DNA of 64,000 bases from Nesterenkonia sphaerica (GTDB taxonomy: Bacteria > Actinomycetota > Actinomycetes > Actinomycetales > Micrococcaceae): assembly GCF_005771565.1 (NCBI RefSeq), contig NZ_VAWA01000007.1, positions 1 to 64,000 on the forward strand, given 5' to 3'. This document shows, piece after piece, positions 55,982 through 64,000 of the stretch (position 1 is its first letter; each line of letters begins with the position of its first letter). A model generated the notes under the pieces. The model was not told the DNA's origin. It ran no database searches and saw only the letters and a list, made by a program, of their open reading frames with translations. The position numbers were made by a program, and so were the translations under genes.

Positions 55982-57967
55982 TCACGTCACTCGCTCGCGT
56001 GCGGGTTGATCTGTTCGCCCGGCTGCGCCCGGCAAGGCGCGGTAGACTCCCAGCCCCAGTGCCCCTAACCGCTGCGCCGGGCTCAATGTGCTGTTCTGTC
56101 CGGCCGCACTCAGGTGTGGAAGGTGGGCCGCGGCCACGGCAAGGCTGGTTCCCGCTCCCACCGGGTCCTGGCGTGTGATGAGCACGGAGGTCCAGCCGCG
56201 CACTGCGGGGGTGGCACGCAGCTCCAGTCCGGAGACGCTCCACTGCGGCACGCGGCGGGGTCCATAGCCAGGCAGTCCGTAGGCGAGCCCGGTGGGTTCG
56301 AAGACTCCGGCCATCCAGCCCAGCACCTGCTCGGCTGCCGTGTGGCTGATTCCCGTTGCTGGGCGCTGCGGCGGGTGCGGAGCCGACGACGCCGCCGGGT
56401 TCTGCAGGCCCCCCGCCTGCGCCAGGGCGGTCAGCAGGGTGACCAGGTCCCCCGGGGAGCTGCGCCCAGTGAGCAGATCACCGGTGGCGTCATGGACGTC
56501 CTCCTCCGCAGTGATGACGGTCCGCTCCAGCGTCTGAAGCGACTGTGAAACTCTGCCGATGACCTCCTCTGCTGCGGCAGGCAGATCCATGCGCCGGCGC
56601 TTCAGCGTTCGCCGCAGCGCCAACGCGGCTGAGGCATCTGAGGTGGCGATCACCAGAGCGAGCGCGTCAGCCAAGCACAGAGTCAGCTCACCGGTGTGGG
56701 TGCGCAGGGGGCCTACCGCCGCGGCTCTGCGGTCTTCTGCGGTGATCGTCACCGGGTCCCGGAGCAGGACGGGATCCTCGGCTCCGGCCTCGGCGATCGC
56801 GAGCGCGGCGAGAAGCTTCCCGGCTCCGCTGAGCGGATGGGCGGTGGCCGGCGCCTCCTCCCCCTGTGGCGGCGTGGACGGTGCCAGCACCTTCCAGCAG
56901 TGAGGTATCGGTCCGTGGGTGGTCTCTCCATGGGTGGTCTCTCCATGGGTGGTCTCCAGGTTCTCCGAGCGTTGCGGAGCCAGCGACGGGCTGCTGTGCT
57001 GAGTGGGACGCTGTCGCATGTGCCACTGCTCCACTGCTCGGCCGATGCCTGCGAACAGCTCGTAGACGGCTAGGCGTCCGGGGCGACCGGTGGGCAGCTC
57101 AGTGGGTATCTGTTCAGCGAACACGGCCACGGCTGCCACTGCCGTGTCCTGCGGGTCCAGCGCGAGTCCCACCTGGGAGAGGCTGCGTAGCCCCCTACCG
57201 TTCTTCTCGGCGAATCCCACCGCGGTGGTGAGCGCACCCAGCAGTGGGGTGTGAATCTGCCGCATCAGCGTCACGGCGAACCGGCACAGACTAGGGCTCA
57301 AGTGCAGTGCTGCTGCGACGGCGTCGTCGGCTGCGGCCCTGCCGAGAAGTTCCAGCAGCCACGCCTGGTCCCGGGGGGTGGTCACCGTCATCTGGTGGAT
57401 GCTGTGATGCCAGGCCAGGTCGCCGCTGCGCGGGAAGATCTCGCGGTGCAACGTGGCGTGCATGCCGATCCAGGAGCAATAGTCGTTGACCCACTGCAGG
57501 CTGTCTCCGGTGGCTTGCGCGATGGCTTCAAAGACCAGCTGGGTGCAGATATTGTCGGAGCTGATCATCATCTGCCGGAGGTGGTCTTCCAGGCTCAGTT
57601 CCACCCCAGGGGCGAGGTTTTTCATGATCCCGGCCTGGACACCCTCCCGCATCTCCTCGGTGATGAGCAACCGCTGGTCCAAATCCACGTCCCCGCGGTG
57701 CACCAGCGCCAGGCATGCCAGCAATAAGCTCACCTTGCGGGTGCTGAACGAGGCCACCTGAGCCGCGTCACCCTGGCCGATACTGGCGCGGGTCTGTGGC
57801 GCAGCGGCACCCTGCAGGGCTCGGATCTGCCAGTGCACCGCGAAGGGCTGCTGGGCGACCAATTCCGAAACGTGCGAATGCAAGTCACTGAGGCCAGCAG
57901 GTGGCGAAGTCCGCTGCGGAGCGGGGCTGGCCGCAGGGTGGCTGGTCGGCGGAGGGCTGTGCACCAT
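55982..57967 (-). CDS. Protein with two tandem beta-lactamase-like domains
   Basis: The 661-residue protein has no signal peptide. Domain 1 (about 25-320) keeps a class A beta-lactamase-like set: Ser75-x-x-Lys78 (STRK), SDN at 137-139 and KNG at 255-257 in place of KTG. A linker with threefold GETTH repeats follows. Domain 2 (about 360-650) is a degenerate copy: SGAGK has Ser and Lys four apart, and SDA replaces SDN. Cytoplasmic location and loss of motifs argue against simple antibiotic resistance. A peptidase, esterase or regulatory role is possible. Confidence 0.65.
   Translation of the reverse strand: MVHSPPPTSHPAASPAPQRTSPPAGLSDLHSHVSELVAQQPFAVHWQIRALQGAAAPQTRASIGQGDAAQVASFSTRKVSLLLACLALVHRGDVDLDQRLLITEEMREGVQAGIMKNLAPGVELSLEDHLRQMMISSDNICTQLVFEAIAQATGDSLQWVNDYCSWIGMHATLHREIFPRSGDLAWHHSIHQMTVTTPRDQAWLLELLGRAAADDAVAAALHLSPSLCRFAVTLMRQIHTPLLGALTTAVGFAEKNGRGLRSLSQVGLALDPQDTAVAAVAVFAEQIPTELPTGRPGRLAVYELFAGIGRAVEQWHMRQRPTQHSSPSLAPQRSENLETTHGETTHGETTHGPIPHCWKVLAPSTPPQGEEAPATAHPLSGAGKLLAALAIAEAGAEDPVLLRDPVTITAEDRRAAAVGPLRTHTGELTLCLADALALVIATSDASAALALRRTLKRRRMDLPAAAEEVIGRVSQSLQTLERTVITAEEDVHDATGDLLTGRSSPGDLVTLLTALAQAGGLQNPAASSAPHPPQRPATGISHTAAEQVLGWMAGVFEPTGLAYGLPGYGPRRVPQWSVSGLELRATPAVRGWTSVLITRQDPVGAGTSLAVAAAHLPHLSAAGQNSTLSPAQRLGALGLGVYRALPGAAGRTDQPARERVT
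56916..56957 (-). repeat. Three tandem 15-bp repeats in the linker of the double-domain protein
   Basis: TGGGTGGTCTCTCCA is repeated twice in full and once in part, in frame. It encodes the five-residue unit THGET between the two domains. Confidence 0.85.
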
Positions 57968-57989
57968 TGTCCTACGCTACCGGGACTGC

Positions 57990-58268
57990 TCAGGACAGTG
58001 AGAGGAAAAGCTTTTCGAGTTCCTCGACAGTGAGCCCATCATCAGTCTCTCGGGCGGCTTCTGGGTCGGTGAGACAGTACTGCATGGCGGAGGAGACCAC
58101 GCTGAAGCCCGCCCGGTCCAGTGCGTGGGAGACTGCCGCTAACTGTGTGACCACATCGCGGCAGTTGCCGCCGGTCTCCACCGCTCGGATCACGGAGTCC
58201 AGCTGGCCTCGGGCGCGCTTGAGTCGGTTCAGGATCTTTCGCTGGGTCTCCGGGTCAGCTTCTTTCAT
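57990..58268 (-). CDS. cstR: CsoR/CstR-family repressor, CstR-like
   Basis: The 92-residue all-helical protein fits the CsoR/RcnR/CstR family (DPETQRKILNRLKRARGQLDSVIRAVE). It keeps Cys36 and Cys65, but the third copper ligand of CsoR (His61) is Ala61. Two cysteines without the histidine is the CstR pattern, in which persulfides link the cysteines and release DNA. It is the last gene of a sulfur operon whose promoter has two palindromes. It overlaps the permease gene by 14 bases. Confidence 0.8.
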   Translation of the reverse strand: MKEADPETQRKILNRLKRARGQLDSVIRAVETGGNCRDVVTQLAAVSHALDRAGFSVVSSAMQYCLTDPEAARETDDGLTVEELEKLFLSLS

Positions 58269-59178
58269 GAGGTACTCCTCTCAGGGCGGTCTCCTGGGAA
58301 GCTCCCACTTCCTGTGCGGAGGGGGGCGTGCCTGGTGCGTCTGTACCTGTCCGGCGACGCTGCAGGACCTTGACCAGGATCAGGGTGATGACAATGAGAA
58401 TACCCGTGGTGAGACCGTAGAGGATCGGCAGCTCGTAGAGGAGAACAATCACGCCCATCGCAAGGACCATGTAACCGAAAGCTTTCTTCAGCATCTTGTC
58501 AGGCACTTTGGAGCTCACCGCTGAGCCGAGGAGTGCGCCAGCGACGGTCACACCGGTGATGAGCAGCACCGGGCCCCAGTCGATACTTACTGAGGTCAGA
58601 TATCCGGCCATCCCGGTGAATGACTTCATCGAGATGATCAGCAGTGAGGTTCCGACTGCGGCTGACATGGGCAATCCCCCCAGCAGGACCAGGGCGGGCA
58701 CTACGAGAAACCCTCCTCCGGCCCCGACCACCCCAGTGACCAGCCCGACAACCAACCCTTCCATGACGATCTTGAGAACGGGAAGTTTGGACCGGTATTT
58801 CGGCTCGGAGGGCGCCCGGCGGTCCACGACCATGGCGAGCGCGGTGGCGATCATCATGGCTCCGAAAGCGACCATGAGCACCACGCCAGGCAGTTGGCTG
58901 CCCAGGACCCCACCTCCGAAGGCGCCGGTCATACTGGCCGCACCGAACACCAACCCCATGCGCCATCGCACGTTACCGCGCCGCGCGTGTGCCCCGACGC
59001 TGATCAGGGCTGTGACCCCGATGATGAACATCGAAGCGGCGATGGCTTCCTGGGGCGGCATTCCGGCCACGTACGTCAGCAGCGGCACTGCCAAGATGGT
59101 GCCCCCGCCGCCGAGCAGCCCCAGACTGAGACCGATGCCAATGGCGAGAACGAGCGTGACGAGCAGCGCGGTGCTCAC
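58255..59178 (-). CDS. TauE/SafE-family permease
   Basis: The 307-residue protein has about eight helices and the glycine-rich TauE/SafE repeats (GLSLGLLGGGGTILAVPLL and TGVVGAGGGFLVVPALV). The family exports or imports sulfite, sulfonates or thiosulfate. Its GTG start overlaps the stop of the upstream rhodanese gene (GTGA), so translation is coupled. In the persulfide operon it probably removes sulfite or thiosulfate made by the dioxygenase-rhodanese pair. Confidence 0.85.
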   Translation of the reverse strand: MSTALLVTLVLAIGIGLSLGLLGGGGTILAVPLLTYVAGMPPQEAIAASMFIIGVTALISVGAHARRGNVRWRMGLVFGAASMTGAFGGGVLGSQLPGVVLMVAFGAMMIATALAMVVDRRAPSEPKYRSKLPVLKIVMEGLVVGLVTGVVGAGGGFLVVPALVLLGGLPMSAAVGTSLLIISMKSFTGMAGYLTSVSIDWGPVLLITGVTVAGALLGSAVSSKVPDKMLKKAFGYMVLAMGVIVLLYELPILYGLTTGILIVITLILVKVLQRRRTGTDAPGTPPSAQEVGASQETALRGVPHERS

Positions 59179-59807
59179 CGGCTTGGTGCTTTCACCTGAA
59201 TGGCGGAGGGAATCTCTGCCAGGACCTTTTCCACGCTTGGATCGGCGTCCACCCTGTTCCACGGCATCTTCTGCAGTGCTGATGCCATCGCACAGGAGTC
59301 GGTGAGAGCGGAGAAGGTCAGACCCGCCCCGACGGCCCCAGCGAGGTAACCGATCTTCGGTGAGATGAGCTTGCTACCGAGGAATCCCGTGAGCACCAGG
59401 CTCCCTGCCACCATGCGGACCTGGCGGTCCATGGCCCAACGGTTCTGGCCGCGCCGTGTGTGATGCTGGTGCTCGGCCTCCATGGCGGTGACGCCTCCAT
59501 TCAGCACCCGGGCGGAGTCCAGGCCGGCGGAGCGCAGGTGCTCTTGAGCCTGTTTGGCGCGGTTGCCGGTCTGGCAGATGAGCACGACCTCCCCGTCGTA
59601 CTGCCCAGCGAGCCGTTCGCAGTTCTTCTGCAGCAGCTCCAGCGGGACATTGTGGGAGTCCGGCACCCGCAGCGATTCGTACTCGGCAGGTGTGCGTACG
59701 TCGAGCAGCAGCGGGGCCTGGGGAGTCCCCAGGCGCTCGGCGAGCTCCGTGGGACTGATGGGCACAGCAGTGCTCTTCGGCGAAGTCTGCGAGGTCACGG
59801 TGGTCAT
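59175..59807 (-). CDS. Rhodanese with C-terminal membrane domain
   Basis: The 210-residue protein has an N-terminal rhodanese domain with catalytic Cys78 in VLICQTGNRA. Two membrane helices (about 125-170) of the DUF2892 type follow, and a short tail. It would transfer sulfane sulfur at the membrane. It starts at the ATG 59807, 76 bases after the dioxygenase gene, and overlaps the permease gene. S. aureus cst operons contain a comparable sulfur-transfer protein (CstA), though the domain layout differs. Confidence 0.8.
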   Translation of the reverse strand: MTTVTSQTSPKSTAVPISPTELAERLGTPQAPLLLDVRTPAEYESLRVPDSHNVPLELLQKNCERLAGQYDGEVVLICQTGNRAKQAQEHLRSAGLDSARVLNGGVTAMEAEHQHHTRRGQNRWAMDRQVRMVAGSLVLTGFLGSKLISPKIGYLAGAVGAGLTFSALTDSCAMASALQKMPWNRVDADPSVEKVLAEIPSAIQVKAPSR

Positions 59808-59883
59808 AAGAGTCAGTTTCCTTTCACGGATGGGCATGTCTCAGAGCGGGCAGACCGCGGTCTGCCCGCAGTGGCGATGTGGT

Positions 59884-61275
59884 TCAGCGGCTGTGTGCGT
59901 ACTCCGACCAGCCGGCGAAGCTGCCTTCGAGTTCGCGAACGTCGTAGCCTTCGCGGCGCAGTGCACTTGCCGCCACCGAGTTGCGGCGGCCGGACTGGCA
60001 GTAGGTGACGATAGGACCGCTTTGTGGGAGTTCGTCGAGGTTCCACAGCACTCGCCCGGCACTGAGCTGTTTGGAACCGGGGATGTGGTCCTCGGCGTGC
60101 TCTGATCTGTTGCGCACATCGAGCAGCAGGGCGGAATCGAAGTTTTCGAGTTCAGCAGGGCTGATGGTGGCCGGCCGGGTCTGCGGCAGGCCCTCGATGG
60201 TGGTGACAAAAGTGGTCACGGCGTCGATGCCGACTCGCATCAGGTGGGCGCGCTGATATTCAGCATCCTCAGCGTCCTCGGCCAGTACGATCATCGGCCG
60301 GTCCTCGCGCTCAGGGTCGTAGGCCCAGGCCCCGAAGCTGGCGGGCTTGCCGTCGGCAGGAATGTTCAGGGAGCCGACCACTGTGCCCCGGTGCACTTCA
60401 GTGTGAGGCCGGGTGTCGATGAAGACTGCGCGCTCCTCCTCGATGGCCTGCCGAGCTTGGTCGGTGGTCATCTCGGTCAGGGGCTGAAGATTGCCCAACA
60501 CATGGGGCCCGTCTCGGTTCTCTCGCTTCATTCTTGCGAAGTACGCGTGGGCGTCGGGCTGCCCATCGAGCATCTCGTCGATGAAGCCCTGCTCGTCGTC
60601 GCGCTCGAGGTACTGCGACCACCAGGCATTGTGCCTCTCGTAACCCACCGTGGTAGCAGGCAGCGCACCCAGTGACTTGCCGCAGGCGCTGCCTGCGCCG
60701 TGGCCGGGGAGCACCAGCACGTAGTCCGGCAGTGTGAGGAACTCGTCCTTCAGGCTCTTGAAGATTTGCTTGGCGCCCTCGAATCGAGTGTCCTGACCGC
60801 CTGCAGCCTCGTCCAGCAGATCAGGCCTGCCCAGGTCGCCGGCGAAGATGAAGTCTCCCGAGATCATGTACCCGGGATCGTCGCTGAACGCTCCGTCAGT
60901 GACCAGAAAGATGAGGTGCTCAGGTGTGTGGCCGGGAGTGTGGCGGGCCTCAATGCGGATATTGCCCAAGGTGATGACGTCGCCGTGGTGCAGACGGTTG
61001 GCCTCGAAGCCGTACTGCCAGTCTGGGCTGCCCTCACCTGAGACGTAGAGCGGAGCGCCGGTGACTGCGGCAATCTCCCGAGTGCCTGAGAGGTAGTCGG
61101 CATGGATATGCGTCTCCGCCACGGCGGTGATCCGCATTCCGTGCCGGTGTGCCAAGTCCAGATACTCCTGGACGTCTCGGCGGCCGTCAATGACGATCGC
61201 CTCGCCAGTGGCCTGGCAGCCGATGAAGTAGCTGGCCTGGGCTAGGTCTTCGTCATAGATGCGTTCCAACAACAT
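59884..61275 (-). CDS. cstB: CstB-like persulfide dioxygenase-rhodanese
   Basis: The 463-residue protein joins three modules. The N-terminal metallo-beta-lactamase-fold iron dioxygenase has H56-x-H58-x-D60 in THIHADYLSG, HTPGHTPEH and SGDFIFAGDLGRPDLL. A middle rhodanese-like domain lacks the catalytic cysteine (FIDTRPHTEVHRGT). The C-terminal active rhodanese has Cys426 in VTYCQSGRRNS. That is the CstB layout, which turns persulfide into thiosulfate. The start is ATG at 61275, with AAGGGA about 8 bases upstream; one two codons earlier is possible. It is first in the operon. Confidence 0.88.
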   Translation of the reverse strand: MLLERIYDEDLAQASYFIGCQATGEAIVIDGRRDVQEYLDLAHRHGMRITAVAETHIHADYLSGTREIAAVTGAPLYVSGEGSPDWQYGFEANRLHHGDVITLGNIRIEARHTPGHTPEHLIFLVTDGAFSDDPGYMISGDFIFAGDLGRPDLLDEAAGGQDTRFEGAKQIFKSLKDEFLTLPDYVLVLPGHGAGSACGKSLGALPATTVGYERHNAWWSQYLERDDEQGFIDEMLDGQPDAHAYFARMKRENRDGPHVLGNLQPLTEMTTDQARQAIEEERAVFIDTRPHTEVHRGTVVGSLNIPADGKPASFGAWAYDPEREDRPMIVLAEDAEDAEYQRAHLMRVGIDAVTTFVTTIEGLPQTRPATISPAELENFDSALLLDVRNRSEHAEDHIPGSKQLSAGRVLWNLDELPQSGPIVTYCQSGRRNSVAASALRREGYDVRELEGSFAGWSEYAHSR

Positions 61276-61307
61276 GTGCATGTCCCTTCCATCGCTTAAC
61301 CTGCCTT

Positions 61308-61327
61308 GCATACCCCATGGGGTATGC
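61308..61327. promoter_or_regulatory. CstR operator, site 1
   Basis: A perfect 20-bp palindrome with half-sites GCATACCCCA and TGGGGTATGC lies 33 bases before the cstB start. Its ATACCCC...GGGGTAT core is the operator type bound by CsoR/CstR repressors. Confidence 0.8.
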
Positions 61328-61341
61328 GACCAAGTCTCACA

Positions 61342-61359
61342 TATACCCCCTCGGGTATA
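61342..61359. promoter_or_regulatory. CstR operator, site 2
   Basis: TATACCC and GGGTATA form an inverted repeat with a 4-base spacer, centred 33 bases from site 1. Two such sites suggest binding of two tetramers over the operon promoter. Confidence 0.75.
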
Positions 61360-61382
61360 CAAATGGGCGGGCGCGAGACACG

Positions 61383-61430
61383 AGAAGGGCCGGCAGTCTC
61401 CCCCGTACTGGGGGCACTGCCGGCCCTTCT
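61383..61430. terminator. Long hairpin downstream of pnp
   Basis: AGAAGGGCCGGCAGT and its complement form a 15-bp stem, with a second inner stem (CCCCC/GGGGG). It lies 36 bases after the pnp stop and before the cst operon promoter. No T-tract on the minus strand. Confidence 0.7.
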
Positions 61431-61465
61431 GACGCAGCCAGTCAGGTCAGCTGGCTGGGGTGCAC

Positions 61466-63724
61466 TTACGCGTCTTCAGTGACCACCTGGTTGACGCTCT
61501 GCTTGTCCTCATTGGCTTCGGGTTCGTCGACAACCGGGATCAGGCTCAGCTTGCCGCGGTCATCAACCTTGGAGAGCTCAACCTGGATCTTCTGACCGAC
61601 TCCGAGGACATCCTCGACGTCGTTGACGCGCTTGCCCTCGTTGAGCTTGCGCAGCTCAGAGATGTGCAGCAGACCGTCCTTGCCCGGGGTGAGGCTGATG
61701 AACGCACCAAAGGTGGTGAGCTTCACCACGGTACCCAGGTAGCGTTCGCCGACCTCGGGCACAGTGGGGTTGGCGATGGCGTTGATGGCCGCGCGGGCGG
61801 CATCGGCAGCTTCACCCGTGGTGGCGCCGATGAGCACCGTGCCGTCATCTTCGATGGAGATGTCCGCACCGGTGTCCTCCTGGATCTGGTTGATCATCTT
61901 GCCCTTGGGGCCGATGACCTCACCGATCTTGTCCACCGGCACGCTGACGCTGATGATGCGCGGGGCGAACTGGCTCATCTCGTCGGGGGCATCGATGGCG
62001 GCACCGATAACACCCAGAATGTGCAGCCGTGCCTCGCGGGCCTGCTTCAGAGCAGCCGTCAGCACGCTGGCGGGGATGCCGTCGAGCTTGGTGTCGAGCT
62101 GGATGGCGGTGATGAACTCAGAGGTGCCAGCGACTTTGAAGTCCATATCGCCGAACGCGTCTTCGGCGCCAAGGATGTCGGTCAGCGCGGCGTAACGAGT
62201 CTCGCCGTCGACCTCATCTGAGACCAACCCCATGGCGATTCCCGCCACCGGTGCCCGCAGCGGCACACCAGCGTTGAGCAGGCTCAGCGTGGAGGCGCAG
62301 ACGGAGCCCATGGAGGTGGACCCGTTGGATCCCAGGGCTTCCGAGACCTGCCGGATGGCGTAGGGGAACTCCTCACGGGTGGGCAGCACCGGAACTATCG
62401 CGCGCTCTGCCAGGGCGCCGTGGCCGATCTCCCGGCGCTTGGGGGAGCCCACACGCCCGGTCTCGCCCACGGAGTAAGGCGGGAAGTTGTAGTTGTGCAT
62501 GTAGCGCTTCTTGGTCTCCGGGGAGAGACTGTCGATGCTCTGCTCCAGCTTCAGCATGTTCAGCGTGGTGACGCCCATGATCTGGGTTTCGCCGCGTTCG
62601 AAGATCGCCGAACCGTGGACTCGGGGCAGCACCTCCACCTCGGCGGTGAGCTGACGAATGTCGGCCAGGCCGCGCCCGTCGATGCGCACCTGGTCCCGCA
62701 GGATGCGCTGGCGGATAACCTGCTTGGTCACCGATGACAGGGCCTTGCCGACTTCACCTGCGCGACCCTCGAAATCCTTGCCTTCACCGGCGAGCTGCTC
62801 CACCAGTTCGGCTTTGAGCTCGGCGTCCGCGACTTCACGCTGCTGCTTGTCGGCGATCTGGTAGATGTTGGCCAGCTTGTCCTCAGCGGCGGTCTTGACT
62901 GCTTGGAAGACATCATCCTGGTAGTCCTCAAAGATCGGCACCTCGACCGGCTGCTTGCCGGCCCGGGAGGCCAGATCAGCCTGCGCCTCGCAGAGCACTT
63001 TGATGAACGGCTTGGCCGCCTCAAGACCCTCGGCCACGATCTCCTCGGTGGGAGCGGTGCGACCCTGGTCCTTGATCAGCTTCCACGAGTCGTCGGTAGC
63101 CTCAGCCTCGACCATCATCACCGCGATGTCATCGCCGACCACCCGACCGGCCACCACCATGTCGAACACGGCGGTCTCCAGCTGAGAGTGCTTGGGGAAG
63201 GCCACCCACTGGGCGCCGTCGCCATTGTCGATCAGCGCAACGCGGACACCACCGATCGGCCCGGAGAAGGGCAGACCGGAGAGCTGGGTGGACATGGAGG
63301 CGGCGTTGATGGCCACCACGTCGTAAAGGTCGTCGGGGTTGATCGAGAGCACGGTCTCGACCACCTGGACCTCATTGCGAATGCCCTTGGTGAAGGCCGG
63401 CCGCAAGGGGCGGTCGATCAGCCGAGCGGTCAGGATTGCATCCGTGGAGGGGCGTCCCTCACGGCGGAAGAAGCTGCCGGGAATCCGCCCGGCGGCGTAC
63501 ATGCGCTCCTCGACGTCGACGGTCAGCGGGAAGAAGTCGAAGCCCTCGCGGGGGGATTTGCCGACCGTGGTGGCCGAGAGCAGCGTGGTTTCCTCATCGA
63601 GGGTGACCAGTGCAGAACCGGCGGCCTGCTTGGCCAGCCGTCCGGTCTCGAAGCGGATAGTAGATGTGCCGAACTTGCCGTTGTCAATGACGGCTTCAGC
63701 AGTGTGAACCTCAGGTCCCTGCAT
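61466..63724 (-). CDS. pnp: Polyribonucleotide nucleotidyltransferase
   Basis: The 752-residue exoribonuclease has two RNase PH cores ([32 protein letters not shown]), a helical linker, a KH domain ([12 protein letters not shown]) and an S1 domain ([21 protein letters not shown]). It degrades RNA 3'-5' with phosphate. The ATG at 63724 is chosen because AAAGGA is 9 bases upstream; a start six codons earlier would include that site. The upstream 276 bases contain a GGGAG/CTCCC hairpin near 63778 but no gene or clear promoter. Confidence 0.95.
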   Translation of the reverse strand: MQGPEVHTAEAVIDNGKFGTSTIRFETGRLAKQAAGSALVTLDEETTLLSATTVGKSPREGFDFFPLTVDVEERMYAAGRIPGSFFRREGRPSTDAILTARLIDRPLRPAFTKGIRNEVQVVETVLSINPDDLYDVVAINAASMSTQLSGLPFSGPIGGVRVALIDNGDGAQWVAFPKHSQLETAVFDMVVAGRVVGDDIAVMMVEAEATDDSWKLIKDQGRTAPTEEIVAEGLEAAKPFIKVLCEAQADLASRAGKQPVEVPIFEDYQDDVFQAVKTAAEDKLANIYQIADKQQREVADAELKAELVEQLAGEGKDFEGRAGEVGKALSSVTKQVIRQRILRDQVRIDGRGLADIRQLTAEVEVLPRVHGSAIFERGETQIMGVTTLNMLKLEQSIDSLSPETKKRYMHNYNFPPYSVGETGRVGSPKRREIGHGALAERAIVPVLPTREEFPYAIRQVSEALGSNGSTSMGSVCASTLSLLNAGVPLRAPVAGIAMGLVSDEVDGETRYAALTDILGAEDAFGDMDFKVAGTSEFITAIQLDTKLDGIPASVLTAALKQAREARLHILGVIGAAIDAPDEMSQFAPRIISVSVPVDKIGEVIGPKGKMINQIQEDTGADISIEDDGTVLIGATTGEAADAARAAINAIANPTVPEVGERYLGTVVKLTTFGAFISLTPGKDGLLHISELRKLNEGKRVNDVEDVLGVGQKIQVELSKVDDRGKLSLIPVVDEPEANEDKQSVNQVVTEDA

Positions 63725-64000
63725 AGGGGTGTGTCCTTTCATGTTGCGGTGAGGGAGAAGATCCCTCGGTTGGCGTGGGAGATGTACTCCCCTTATGAGC
63801 GGGCCAACACAGCGCGCTGAGATGCTCAGTGCAGTTACGAGCCGAACCTGAGCAAGGCGGTCATCGATCGAAGCCCACGGGTGCGGGTGCCCTCACGCAC
63901 TCCCGTAAGCCACTACCGAGGACCGGACCATGCGTCGTCGTCGGTTCGTCAGCTGTATCGGCTTCCGCCAGTCTCTCATACAACGATGGACGGCCCCGCA

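Overview
The window looks like a chromosomal segment from a high-GC actinobacterium, probably Micrococcales and possibly close to Micrococcaceae such as Nesterenkonia or Arthrobacter. That placement is an inference. It rests on GTP-type PEP carboxykinase, a 1536-residue mycobacterial-type Lhr helicase, a PucR-family regulator, GTG/TTG starts and several apparently leaderless genes. No rRNA, CRISPR array, replication origin or phage was seen.

Region 1 (1-5.5 kb) is mobile and accessory. A truncated ISL3-type insertion sequence end lies at base 1, and a complete ISL3-family IS starts at 2337. The two carry identical 30-bp ends in opposite orientation and enclose a secreted phospholipase A2-like protein, a four-helix membrane protein and a 52-residue single-helix protein. 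A second, different ISL3-family IS follows at 3980. Between the two IS elements is a degenerate tandem repeat array of about 207 bp.

Region 2 (5.6-12.5 kb) is a catabolic locus: sodium-solute symporter, agmatinase-family ureohydrolase, class III aminotransferase and CoA-acylating methylmalonate/malonate semialdehyde dehydrogenase on the minus strand, with a divergent PucR regulator. Together these could turn a guanidino compound into urea, an omega-amino acid, a semialdehyde and acyl-CoA. Region 3 (12.5-14.3 kb) is a lower-GC island with an excisionase-like antitoxin, a PIN-domain toxin and a decayed IS21 transposase. Region 4 (14.3-15.9 kb) holds sbtB, sbtA and a divergent winged-helix regulator, a bicarbonate-uptake module.

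Region 5 (16-27.6 kb) has phosphomannomutase, an iron-siderophore ABC importer with a fused double permease and an upstream iron-box-like palindrome, pckG with a strong terminator, an ATP-grasp enzyme, and DUF2267 and DUF302 genes. Region 6 (27.6-36.4 kb) has aldehyde dehydrogenase with MarR, a divergent NADP-oxidoreductase and DoxX pair, tRNA-Arg(ACG), SixA phosphatase with a winged-helix protein, upp, tadA, tRNA-Ser(CGA) and rlmH. Region 7 (36.4-46.6 kb) has lhr, a VOC protein, an RluA-type pseudouridine synthase, a DedA protein, a large acidic-repeat membrane protein and a NUDIX-like protein.

Region 8 (46.8-54.4 kb) has a divergent two-component pair, an acyl-CoA dehydrogenase resembling glutaryl-CoA dehydrogenase, and gcvP-gcvT behind a tandem glycine riboswitch, without gcvH. 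Region 9 (54.5-61.4 kb) has a frameshifted MFS transporter, a protein with two beta-lactamase-like domains, and a complete persulfide-response operon (CstB-like dioxygenase-rhodanese, rhodanese, TauE permease, CstR-type repressor) with two palindromic operators. The window ends with pnp.
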